Shown here: positions 39,001 to 47,858 of the stretch, one piece after another
Layout of the letters: each line of letters opens with the position of its first letter
Position numbering within the stretch: the stretch's first letter is position 1
Assembly: GCF_026914265.1 (NCBI RefSeq)
Contig: NC_069127.1
Location: forward strand, 24,380,637 to 24,444,636
DNA from: Mya arenaria
Taxonomy: Eukaryota > Mollusca > Bivalvia > Myida > Myidae
DNA: 64,000 nucleotides
Direction: 5' to 3'
The notes under the pieces: generated by a model
What the model was told of the DNA's origin: nothing
Seen by the model: only the letters and a program-made list of their open reading frames with translations
The model's database searches: none
Program-made: the position numbers and the translations under genes

Positions 39001-42000
39001 TTTTATACAATCAAAATGTATGTGAAGTACCTATTAAAAGATTTGACTTTTATGTTTCTTGTTTTATGTTCCTTATACTGCCAGTACATTGAAATGAAGA
39101 TGTGCAATGAAGTCTGATTGTGGTGCTTTGTTATGTATTACATGTATTTTTATATCATAAATGGCATGACCATCATGCAATAACGTCAATATCTTTCATA
39201 TATAACTAACTAGTGTAATAACTATCCAAAAATTGTAATGTTATGGCCGTGCTATATAGTGATGTTTTATATATTTTGCGCTGTTAATTGGCACGCAAGT
39301 ATTTATGATATAAATAGAATCTCACAATCTCGATATGAAATTTATTAAACTCATTTCCTAAAATTGCAAAAAACTCGCCAAAATTGTACACGTCAGATGG
39401 TGCATTTCAAAAGTCATACATATAAATTCAGTTGTATAAATGTTTCACTGCATTAAATATGTTTCAGTTTAATCGGCTTCGGTCCCTGCTGATTCAAGCG
39501 GAGAAGAGATGTGAGGGCTTGCAACATGGCAGCACGGACATGCAGGGCCGCATTGACAAGTACAGCAAGGAGGTGGATGACCTTCACACAGAGAACAGGA
39601 AGTGAGTCAGATAGAATATTGCAACATTATGATACTAGGCCTTTGTCATAATTACGACCACTACCTCAAATTATATCAAACAGGTATACACCATGTACCA
39701 CAGTGGCACAGTCAATATTTAAAGTGCAGACAGAATCATTTGATCCGAGATGTAATTATGTCACAAGTAACGATTACCAAATGTGTAATTTATTTTGCTG
39801 TTTCTGAACACCAAGTTACAAGAGTACAGCCTACTACTGCATATGGGAAATTCAAATATCAAATATATCCCCGTTAGATATAATCATTTGCGGAGAGGTT
39901 TTTGACAATTTTAAATGAGTTATGGGTTTTTCCTTGCAGACTGCAGGAGGTGGCCAAGATGCACCAGCAGTTAACAGTGGTTCACACAGAGCTCACTGAG
40001 GCGTAAGTAGTACAAAGGAGTAGTGTTTGAAACCCTTTGAATATCAGCAGTATATCTGCCATATTGTGATCTGTCTCAATTAATAAGTATAAATGAAGGT
40101 TAATAATTAAATATCAATGAAATGGATTAGACAATACTGTAAAACCCAGATATTAACACATGGATGTAGTAAGATTATCAATGGTTGATCTGGCCATTTT
40201 ACCAAATTCAAGACTTTGTCACTTGTGGCAAAACTAAGTTCTGTATGAACATGATTCTAACATACTGGTATATGAAGATACTTGAATGCTAAGAGCTGTA
40301 TTCACTATTCTTGATACTTTTTTTCAGTCATGAGAGCCTACAGAAGTCGCACCAGACGTTACGACAGGAGCATAACTCCCTGACAGAGATGCACGAGATG
40401 TTACAGAAACATAACACCAACCTTAAACAACAGTATGATTTGTGAGTACCAATGGATGTATATATAGCATGTGTATTCCTGTAAACAGCAGTATGATTTG
40501 TGAGTACCAATGGATGTATATATAGCATGTGTATTCCTGTTAACAGCAGTATGATTTGTGAGTACCAATGGATGTATATATAGCATGTGTATTCCTGTTA
40601 ACAGCAGTATGATTTGTGAGTACCAATGGATGTATATATAGCATGTGTATTCCTGTTAACAGCAGTATGATTTGTGAGTACCAATGGATGTATATATAGC
40701 ATGTGTATTCCTGTAAACAGCAGTATGATTTGTGAGTACCAATGGATGTATATATAGCATGTGTATTCCTGTTAACAGCAGTATGATTTGTGAGTACCAA
40801 TGGATGTTTATACAACCCATGTAAGGGAAAGGGTAGATCCTATCCTTGTACCTTTGAATGAGAATTGACTTGAGTTATTATAAGATTGTGTCTCCAAAGA
40901 ATAGGATTTAAATATTGCCTGTGTTCTATAAATAGTTTTAAGTTTTAAGTCCATTTCTTAGGCTGATTTCAAAAAGATTTTGACAATAAAATCAGATTGT
41001 GTCTGATTTTGCTCACCTATTTAATTGAATAAGACCTATGTTATGATTATGTTTCTTTATTATAGAGCCATGGAGCAATTGACAGCATTACAGGATGAAC
41101 GGAGAAAGATATCCACACAGCTGAAGACTTCAGAAGCAAAACTGGATGGTGAGTAGACCTGTTGATATGAAACTCAGAGATGAAGGAACATTTTTTTAGT
41201 AAAATAAGCACAAATTTGTTTGAAATGATCATACTTATAAGACAACTGTTGGGACATATTAAATAACATTCTTATCCTTGTCCTTAGTCATGCCTCAATG
41301 ATTCCATTCAGTTCATTGTCCAGTTATTTTTACAGTCCAATCAAAATTCTTGGATTCATATTTTGAAAAACTAAGGTGTTCGTTGGATACAGTCCCAGGT
41401 GTTAAATGAGTAAACCTGAGCTGATGGGATACAAGGGGCCTTTCTTTGTGGTAGTTCACATGTATAACTTGGTTTCCACAATTGATACTACTACTTGTTT
41501 CTAGCCAAAAACCATGCGTGCAGTTCTTAAGATGTTTTCTATATAGCAATTTACAACCAAACCCTATACAACTGTACATCAGCATACAGCACCATCTTGG
41601 TTATCGTTTGCAGATAGCAATACTTTGATTTAGGTTGAACATTGCATAGAAAATTGTGTCTGAAATGTAAATTGTAAAAAAACATGCAGATTCTTTGCAT
41701 GTGGGCCTCAACCTTTCCTGCCCTTTTTCTATTTATTAGTATGCCTCCCCTTTAGCTCAAAGGCAGGCATACTGAGGCATTTGTCCTTACTCTCATTTTT
41801 CCCTTTCTTCAACCAAATTTTATCAGGAACAGAACTCAAAAACATCTTGTAGAAAATGATTGAAACTTGAAATATATAAAGATACTGATAAGTTGTGCAT
41901 CTTTCTAGAATTATAACTCTGGCGCTCCTGATTGCAAAGTTATTTCCCCTTGTTGATATTTTTTTTAGCCAGATAGCACTATTTTGATTCAGAATGTTGC

Positions 42001-43013
42001 TTAGGTAAATGGGCTCTTATCTGGTACACTCAATTAGCGCTAAGCCTATGCAAAACTCACCCCAAGACTGAGGAACAAATTGAGTCAGAACTACATATTT
42101 TGAGGTCTAATATGTTTCAGATTCGAAGAAGGCAGCGCTGAAATGGGAGTATGATTATAAGCGGTCAGAGGAGGAGCGTGAGACGATGGAGATGAGTATT
42201 GAGAAACTCCGTAGTGACCTCACGTCTTCTGAGAGCAAAAACAAACAGTTACTTGAAAAGGTAGGCAACTTTTGTACTTTGTCCTCGGCCCTCCAGGGTA
42301 TCATAACCTATATGATACATATAGGTTATGATACGCTGGGGTGCCAAGGATGGTGGTCTTGAGTAAATCACAAATTGCAGAGAAGTGACCAATAAATGTT
42401 TTCAAGCATCTTGACTAAGATAATTGTTTAGAAGCAGAATGAGTGAAGAATTAAGAAGGCTTTTGTAATTTTCATTACGCTTGACAAGTTGTGTTTTTGA
42501 CTACTTCATACGTCATAAGCTCATGCCAGAACTCCTTGCATTGGTAAAATGGTTTCTGGGTCTGGATTTTATACTGCAGGGCTTGTTACAATATATGATT
42601 CCAAGCACTAGTCTTAGAATTCAGGCTTGTTCTTCTAAATATCTCAAATTCGATAACTACATTTATCATGATTTACTGTATGCCACATGTAATATCATGC
42701 TGCCCTGCTCAAAGGCATTTATAACAAATGGTCAGTGAAGAATAAGTTAAGTTTGAAAATAATTATTGGCAGTGATTGCTAAACACTTTTGATAAAACTT
42801 CTGTAATTCTTCTAGGTGTCGCAACTGGAATTTGCATGTAGCCAAAATGAAGCGAAGATCACCAGTTATGAAGAGGAAATTAAAGAACTGAAAACCGAGG
42901 TTCATAAGCATCGACAAATAGCAGCATTGATAAACAGTCTAAGCGGTGGACAGCCTTCAGATGCCAGCATGTCAAATGCTTCAAAAACATCTTCAACAAA
43001 GGGAGAGCATTAA
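22952..43013 (+). CDS. CIP2A: CIP2A homologue (cellular inhibitor of PP2A), 21 coding exons
   Basis: ATG at 22967. Exons: 22967-23071, 26189-26348, 27543-27655, 28359-28453, 28993-29089, 29783-29905, 30239-30384, 31062-31137, 31791-32184, 32522-32663, 33285-33387, 33603-33712, 34070-34187, 36025-36138, 38600-38773, 39468-39601, 39940-40002, 40328-40441, 41066-41148, 42121-42260, 42816-43013. All junctions are AG/GT and phases agree, giving 933 aa (human 905). Residues 1-632 are helical armadillo-like repeats: METAPNLLKSVVVATSQY matches the human start, and TFQMIFNMLMDADSGEVRKY is strongly conserved. Residues 633-933 are coiled coil (HLQDLLEAKTLALTQADRML), ending IAALINSLSGG as in vertebrates. 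In vertebrates the protein dimerises, restrains PP2A-B56 and works with TOPBP1 at mitotic DNA breaks; function here is inferred. An untranslated part may begin at 22952, after TTTTTTAAG. Human residues 560-630 align weakly. Confidence 0.93.
23072..23784. other. CIP2A intron 1, 5' part
   Basis: Intron sequence with no further exon or clear repeat seen. Confidence 0.4.
23785..25035. mobile_element. Non-autonomous DNA element with termini built from GGGGCCGAAACGTC-type sub-repeats
   Basis: The left end reads AGACAAATCAGCCCCTTACC and the right end is its inverse, GGTAAGGGGCCGATTTGTCT. Each terminus, about 130-150 bp, holds several spaced copies of (A)AGGGGCCGAAA(C/T)GTCT or GGGGCCGATTTGG, inverted between the ends. 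The core is AT-rich with a long (TA)n run and no coding capacity. It lies in CIP2A intron 1. The superfamily is not identified. Confidence 0.75.
23973..24053. repeat. (TA)n microsatellite, about 40 repeats
   Basis: Pure AT dinucleotide run of about 80 bp inside the element above. Such runs extrude cruciforms easily and are prone to assembly length error. Confidence 0.95.
25036..26188. other. CIP2A intron 1, 3' part
   Basis: Intron DNA with no exon seen. Two tracts, 25315-25395 (ACTTCTCCCTAAA-type repeats) and 25555-25620 (GCGGAAATA/GCCGTTAATC), look like dispersed-repeat debris. Confidence 0.35.
26534..26910. mobile_element. TIR-type MITE in CIP2A intron 2, TTTTTG target duplication
   Basis: The left end CAGGGCTTTCGTTAAAGGAA and the inverse of the right end, CAGGGGTTTCATTAAGAATT, are imperfect TIRs. 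Subterminal AAACTTCC/GGAAGTTT blocks recur in both halves. TTTTTG flanks both sides (26528-26533 and 26911-26916), though an AT-rich 6-mer could be chance. Confidence 0.6.
27054..27270. repeat. Recent 108-bp tandem duplication
   Basis: Two adjacent copies start TAAGGGGTTAAGCCAG at 27054 and 27162 and differ at only a few positions (TTATAAAAGG vs TTACAAAAGG, GCGCTG vs GCGTTG). It lies in CIP2A intron 2 and is not coding. Confidence 0.9.
27685..27900 (+). mobile_element. TGCACTCT-family MITE, partial copy
   Basis: Begins TTAAAGCTGCACTCTCACAG and shares TCTTGAAATGAGCAAAT, AAACCAGTGCTA and GGATTAGATCGCAG blocks with the copy at 249. The far end is not clear. It lies in CIP2A intron 3, 30 bp after the donor. 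Confidence 0.6.
28134..28308. mobile_element. Short TA-flanked MITE (pogo/Tc1-like termini)
   Basis: The left end CAGTTGATCCCCATTGGCTT and the inverse of the right end, CAGTCAAACCCCATTGGCCC, are TIRs. TA lies on both outer sides. At 175 bp it has no transposase. It lies in CIP2A intron 3. Confidence 0.65.
31215..31372 (-). mobile_element. tRNA-Glu-like SINE, family D, copy in a CIP2A intron
   Basis: On the minus strand: GTGGTCTAGTGGTATAGGTG (A box region), CTGCCTCTCACCC and GTGGGTTCGATCCCCAC (B box), close to animal tRNA-Glu(CTC). The tail TTTCTGCCCAGG and AGAGTGAATCTATAAGC matches the copy at 48309-48480. Confidence 0.75.
31440..31600. repeat. Fragment related to the GGTCA-rich element family
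   Basis: Contains TGACCCCTATTGATTTTGGA and GTCAATAGGTCAAAGTCATG, the inverse of blocks in the array at 59070-61145. Likely a decayed fragment of that family. Confidence 0.45.
32695..32965. repeat. Direct repeat pair with GGTCA motifs in a CIP2A intron
   Basis: Two related segments each contain GGTCA motifs followed by TTCCTTGTAATTTGGCTTGT or its near-identical twin TTCTTGTAATTTGGCTTGTC. The second holds a perfect DR1, AGGTCAAAGGTCA, at 32891-32903. Confidence 0.55.
34940..35560. repeat. Dispersed repeat with TTCAGGGGGATTT motifs and a poly(C) run
   Basis: TTCAGGGGGATTT occurs three times near 34974-35040. GGGGGATT and a run of about 20 C occur near 35490-35535, followed by CCGGGGGATATGGCATGTAT. 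A related, decayed stretch is at 63690-64000. It lies in the CIP2A intron before the exon at 36025. No coding is supported. Confidence 0.55.
36207..36475. mobile_element. MITE with CCCAATTTCTCGAAAC termini, copy 1
   Basis: The left CCCAATTTCTCGAAACTTCT and the right inverse AAGAAGTTTCGAGAAATTGG are near-perfect TIRs, about 30 bp. The AT-rich core is non-coding. It lies in a CIP2A intron; a second copy is at 46866-47130. Confidence 0.8.
36710..38190 (-). mobile_element. Hairpin-ended element with eight tandem monomers of about 145 bp
   Basis: The left end is a hairpin (ATACCCCCACAAACG with GTTTGAGGGGGTATA), followed by (GGTC)n at 36760-36780. Eight monomers start with GGTTTCCGGACGATAACTC or a variant, near 36794, 36939, 37083, 37228, 37374, 37511, 37657 and 37794. 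Spacing is 145-146 bp, then alternates 146/137. The right end holds TTTTGGGGGTATTCGTCACT. Each monomer carries CAAGGTCAAGGTCACTG or a shortened form. It has no coding capacity and lies in a CIP2A intron. Read in reverse, the order is tandem array, tetranucleotide run, hairpin, as in the two other families described below. Confidence 0.8.
38310..38455 (-). mobile_element. Possible tRNA-like SINE fragment
   Basis: On the minus strand, CAGCAAGGTGGTAAGCAC and CAACCCGGGTATGATTACC loosely resemble A and B boxes, followed by CCTGGGAGTAAGTGAG. Weaker than the other SINE copies. Confidence 0.4.
40431..40807 (+). repeat. 58-bp tandem array that repeats the CIP2A exon-18 splice donor
   Basis: Seven copies of CAGTATGATTTGTGAGTACC begin at 40431, 40489, 40547, 40605, 40663, 40721 and 40779, exactly 58 bp apart. 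The first 11 bases of the first unit are the last bases of the coding exon 40328-40441, and GTGAGT is its donor. Later units repeat exon end and donor, each preceded by CTGTTAACAG or CTGTAAACAG. Units are almost identical, so the expansion is recent. Confidence 0.97.
41262..41400. mobile_element. Small MITE, GTATTCAAT family, copy 1
   Basis: CATTCTTATCCTTGTCCTTA, TGATTCCATTCAG and GGATACAGTCCCAGG blocks match the copy at 58428-58583 in the same order. It lies in a CIP2A intron. Confidence 0.6.
42298..42334. repeat. Perfect 17-bp-arm palindrome in a CIP2A intron
   Basis: The left arm GTATCATAACCTATATG is followed by the 3-base loop ATA and the exact inverse arm. It starts 38 bp after the donor of the exon ending at 42260. 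Confidence 0.95.
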
Positions 43014-44266
43014 TGGAAAATTGTGCTAAAGTGGGAAATGTGATATGAATATTTGTGTGCCTTTGCATTGCAAAGATGGCTTATTTGAGAATGAAAATTG
43101 AAAGATGGAAAAGCATTTTGGCAATCACTGATCCAATTTGTTATTTGTTGCCCTTCCTTTGCGAAACATTTATATATCTTATTAAAGGTAAAAGTTTGTT
43201 TTGTCTAAGTTAGTTGTATAAATCAAAATTTCAGAAAACAAATGTAAGTTGTACATGTTACATGTTGCTAGGTAATTAAAGATACTAATCTACATGTACA
43301 TGTTTGTACATGCCCTTCCTTTGTTAGTAGTTCTAAAACTCAAATCTTGGGTGATATTAAAAAATGTAAGTTACTTACATTTAAGACGATTTGAGGCTAT
43401 GCATAAATGCTGTATGTATATATGTATACATGTATGCCAAATGTTTGTTCTTTTCTGCACAATCTGGGGCTGTATTCAATGACCATCTTAGATTTCACTT
43501 AATTTTATGATTAGAATCCAAGTGTTTTGATTGGACTGTAAAATTAAATGGCCAATGGACTGCATTGAATCACTGAGGCGTGTCTTAGGACAAGGATAAG
43601 AACGATATTGAATACAGACTCTAATTAACATGGCAATCTGTTTATTATTAGTTTCAAATAAAACCAATAGACAGATTGACGAGTGACATAACAATTCATA
43701 TGGTATTTTCCTACCAGTTTTTGATTGGTTGATTTCATAATGAAATCCAACCCATGACCAATGGCATACTGGTTGGTTAATTGGCATATGAACACATGTA
43801 AACAAAAACATTCAATGTGTCTATACAAAACCCCACCCCTAATGAAAACACCACCTCTAATGTACATTGTAAATCTGCATCGACATGCACATGTTATCAT
43901 TCTCATTATTTCTTCTCTTTTCTATCCTCATCATCTGTATTATGTCTATATGTCTAACTTTCAGCTCCACATTTTTCTTTTTGTGTGTGCCAGTAACTGT
44001 GTTATTTATTCTTATGGTATTGTTACGTACATGTGTATTCAGCCTTTGTCCAAACGTCTCATACTTTTCATCAATTAAGCGGGACTTTTTAGACTTAGTA
44101 TCATTGTTATCAACAGTTACAAATTAGTTTCTAATTTTCTTATATGGAGAGAATTGTTAGATTACCGTAACATTAAAGTCCCAAATTCTTAGTCAAATGC
44201 AAATATTTGCTTATTTCGAATTTTATTGATTGTAATGAAATATTAAGCATAAGCCATTATTTATTT
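43014..44266. other. CIP2A 3' flank
   Basis: Possible ATTAAA-type signals occur within the first 300 bp, and AATAAA at 44911. No coding is recognised. It includes the small MITE at 43465-43618. Confidence 0.4.
43465..43618. mobile_element. Small MITE, GTATTCAAT family, copy 2
   Basis: Starts GGGGCTGTATTCAATGACC and ends AACGATATTGAATACAGAC, imperfect TIRs. Internal GGACAAGGATAAGAACG is the inverse of blocks in the copies at 41262 and 58428. Confidence 0.7.
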
Positions 44267-44653
44267 TATAAAGATGCACTCTTACTCCCAAATAAGATTT
44301 ACCACAAATAATATAATTGTTTAAATATACCAAAAATGATAAATAATTGTCGAAAACAATGGCTTTTATAAAGGATACCAAGTTTAATTTGAAAGAAAGA
44401 TGCAGAAAAAACAGTATTTCTGGCTTGTGGGACTATAGTAGATCGCAGTAAACCTTTTTGCATTCACCAATCATTTAATATGTTTGCGTTTTCAGCTATT
44501 AAATACACAGTTACAATCTTTTTATCGTAATTAGTATTTTTCCTAAATGCATTATTTAGTAAGTGTTTAAAGAAGGTTTAAGGTTTATTACTCAAATTGT
44601 TTGTTTGTTATACATGTGTGTTTATAGATTTTGGACAAGAGTGTCACTTTAAT
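44267..44653. mobile_element. TGCACTCT-family MITE, full-length copy
   Basis: Starts TAAAGATGCACTCTTAC and ends AAGAGTGTCACTTTAATC, an imperfect TIR. Shares CATTATTTAGTAAGTGTTTA and ATACATGTGTGTTTATAGAT with 16396-16834. Confidence 0.65.
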
Positions 44654-45696
44654 CTCTCTAAAGGAATTTTAAGTTGTTGTATCTTATTGTAATTGTCAAG
44701 TATAACAAATTGGTAAGGGAAAGTTGTAGATGTTATTAAATGTAATTATTTAGTAATTATTCATGACCACACATGCTGAAATATTACCAATATGCATTTA
44801 TTTCTTAATTGTAATGGCTAACTTCTACTAAATTTTGTGTTATGTAGAATAGCCTCACTGTCTGACATTTTTAACATTTTTTACTTGTTTTGATATTAAA
44901 AATGTCTTGAAATAAACACAAAATGTTTATAAATTTGTTTTATTATTTTGTTTTCGAAGTTTAGAATTCCATTTTAGAAAAAAACAAAACGTAACATAAG
45001 ATTATTTGGTATTATAGTGGAAGTAACTGCATAGATTAAATTAAATTGTGTTCATCTGGCCCCATTTTGATCAGATTGTGAAGGGAGCCTCTTTTTTGGC
45101 TGCAACACATATACCGAAGAACCATCAGCCAGATTTCAAGAATGAATAAACTTGAACCCTCCCTCACACTGACAGCTGTATCTTAAAATGTGAAGCAGCT
45201 TGGCTGGAAAAAAATAATTGCAATGTCACCTTGATGTGAATAACATTAATTTTATGCCCACTTATTTCAAAATCCTCCTGGAAACCATCATTTGATCCTA
45301 CCTGTACAATGTTAAGCTCTGCTTCATACTACTGAATAAAGTACCGCAGATGCTTTGATGCAGCTTTAATCCCAGTGCCATGAAAAGGTAGATAGGTTTG
45401 CACTTCTCATTTATAAGGTACATTGAGATCTTACTTGCAGCAATTTACTTCCATGAAGGTTAAAGATATCGAGCAGGAATGACATGCAATAGACCGAATG
45501 TGACCTTAATCTAATGCTTGTGTTCTTTTATCATGTGCTCTTCATACAAACTTGAAGTCAAACAAGTGACCAAAGTTTAATCAATATCCTTCAATGGATG
45601 TAGGTTATATGAAGCAGACATGAAATGCCAGGCTCAAAGCCTGGATCAAGTATTATGACCTGGGCCTGGACCAGCTTGTCCCCTTATTGATTAATA
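44654..45696. other. Intergenic stretch between CIP2A and EXT2
   Basis: AT-rich. AATAAA at 44911 could end long CIP2A transcripts. Nothing else recognised. Confidence 0.4.
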
Positions 45697-46468
45697 CAGT
45701 AAAACTGCGGTTGTTCGAGAAACAGCGGTTCTTCGAGGTCGGAGCTTGGTCCCGAACATTTTTCCTTCTATTTTCATATAAAATATACCTACGCTACATC
45801 GAAACCTAAATATGTCGTGGAGTCGAGCAATAAAGTCGGTCCCATGAACACAAATTATGCACAAAACCTTATGGCTCCCTCGAGGTCATAATTTCACACT
45901 TTTTCCCGAACACTTGTTCCAAAATAAACAAAGAATTGTTAGTTGCTTAAATTTTCTCAAGTTGTTAAAATTGCAATGACAGTTGAAAGGCAATTTGATA
46001 AGGTGTGAAAAACCGTATATCACTGTTTACGCATGACCAATAGTAGTTGATAAGGGCATTTGTGAAGATAATTATGAGAAGTAAATTTTTAGAAATGTCA
46101 TGAGTAATAAAAAATATGAATAAACGCTACCATAATGGTCCAACATCAGAATCTCTGGAAATAATTTCTTCTTGTCACTTTGCTTTGCAATATGGCAAAT
46201 TTGTAAAAATAACATTTCTATTTATTCACTTATTGATATTTCTTTTACATTTTACATTCAGTATACGACAGCCTTTGAACATATGAGGGATTTCCACAAC
46301 GCAACACATAATCGGTGTCGTGGTAAACAGTTGATTTGACGACTTCAAACTTAAAAAAACACACTGGAAGATATTTCATAACAGACTGTAAAATTGAAAT
46401 TCGGGTCGTTCGAAACATCAGTTCCCTCGAGGTTTTGGCTCGGTCCTTGAGCGATCGCAGTTTTACTG
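45697..46468. mobile_element. 772-bp non-autonomous pogo/Tigger-like element
   Basis: The left end CAGTAAAACTGCGGTTGTTC and the inverse of the right end, CAGTAAAACTGCGATCGCTC, are TIRs. TA flanks both sides. Subterminal CGAGGTCGGAGCTTGGTCC and CCTCGAGGTTTTGGCTCGG also mirror each other. CAGTNNAACT ends with a TA target fit the pogo group. No transposase is seen. Confidence 0.75.
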
Positions 46469-46865
46469 TACATAGAACATTTGACAAGTTTCATCAATAT
46501 TCTTCACCGTGTCACCCACCGTATGTTGGATACAAACAAGGAATTTAATGCAGATGCAGAAATTCCCGGTTCTTTGAGAAATTCTTTGTAAAATATCTTT
46601 ATTACAAATACAAATATATAAATGCATTCATTCCAGATAGTTTCATAAACATTCAGAATGTATAATGTTATATTAAAGCAAAAAATATGATAAAGGATAC
46701 ATTTATCACAAGCCTGCAGCAACAGCAATAAATACAGATATATAAAAATGGAGAGCTATGCCCATATGTAAATGATAAATGAATGCTGACCACACAAGAA
46801 GTCAAAATGTACATAATACATGTAACACAGTATATCTTGGTAGTATAATATCAGGGATGATAAAA

Positions 46866-47130
46866 TTGAGGACCCAATTTCTTGAACAAGTTTAAATCCC
46901 TTATAACAGGATTATATGTAAAGTATGCTATTTTTGTTTAGGTATAATATGTGTGATATTTTTATATTGACAAGTTTTAAGACTTTTATAGGATATTATT
47001 ATTATGATAATTACTATATGATAAACCTTTTTTATTTTGTAAAATGAACTTATAAGTAAGTAATTCGACTAAATGAAATAGGAGACTTAAGCTGCTTAAA
47101 CTTCTTTGAGAAATTGGCTCCAGGATTAAT
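46866..47130. mobile_element. MITE with CCCAATTTCT termini, copy 2
   Basis: The left GGACCCAATTTCTTGAAC and right CTTTGAGAAATTGGCTCC mirror each other. Internal CCCTTATAACAGGATTA matches the copy at 36207-36475. Confidence 0.7.
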
Positions 47131-47457
47131 TCTGGATCAGGATCGAGAGCTCCCAATTTCTGGCATTTATACAGCTGTAAAAAATATGTAATGGTGAAAA
47201 TGGTCTTTGAATTCTAAATAGTAAGAGATACATTGATATAAAAGGCTTGCAAAACATTTTTAACAGGGGTCTTAGACCCTTATCCGAGTCATGCGTCTGA
47301 ATCCCTTATACTAGCACTAAATGTTCTTGATCTTTTATCATCCCCTTTATATTCGACCGAAAACAATTGAATTTACCAACAATACATGTTGCAATTGAAA
47401 CTATCATAATACTGCCTTAAAAACAACATGTTTTGCTATCTTTTCTTATCTTTTTTT

Positions 47458-47715
47458 ACTTAAATTTATTGTCTGTTGTAAGGTTAACAATTTTTTTTAT
47501 CTGAATTTATGGTCTATTGGAAGGTTAACAATTTTTTATCTGATTTTTTTTGTCTATTGTAAGGTTAACAATTTTTTATCTGAATTTATTGTCTATTGTA
47601 AGGTTAACAATTTTATGTCTATTGTAAGGTTAACAATTTTTTATCTGAATTTATTGTCTGTTGTAAGGTTAACAATTTTTATTTGAATTTATTGTCTGTT
47701 GTAAGGTTAACAAGC
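47458..47715. repeat. About 38-bp tandem repeat, six or seven copies, 3' of EXT2
   Basis: Units read TTATCTGAATTTATTGTCTA then TTGTAAGGTTAACAATTTTT, with length variants and one shortened unit. On the EXT2 strand several units contain AATAAA (inverse of TTTATT), near 47464, 47580, 47647 and 47685. The array therefore offers a series of poly(A) signals 145-400 bp after the EXT2 stop. Confidence 0.85.
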
Positions 47716-47858
47716 TATATGTTAAATTACATGTGTATTAAAATACATTATCACAGATCTCTTAAATGCAGTTGTATCAGATAAAAGCAGCAAACACTAT
47801 TTACATTCACAATGAAATTTAAACCGAATGGCACCTTAAAGATGAGAGGTTCCTAATC

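Noticed and set aside
40328-40815. Minus-strand frames with repeated THKSYCC peptides
   Set aside because: By-products of the 58-bp intronic array; the unit length makes the frame rotate.
43761-44127. Two overlapping plus-strand frames of 80-105 aa after CIP2A
   Set aside because: Hydrophobic AT-rich chance frames in the CIP2A 3' flank, with no splice link or family.
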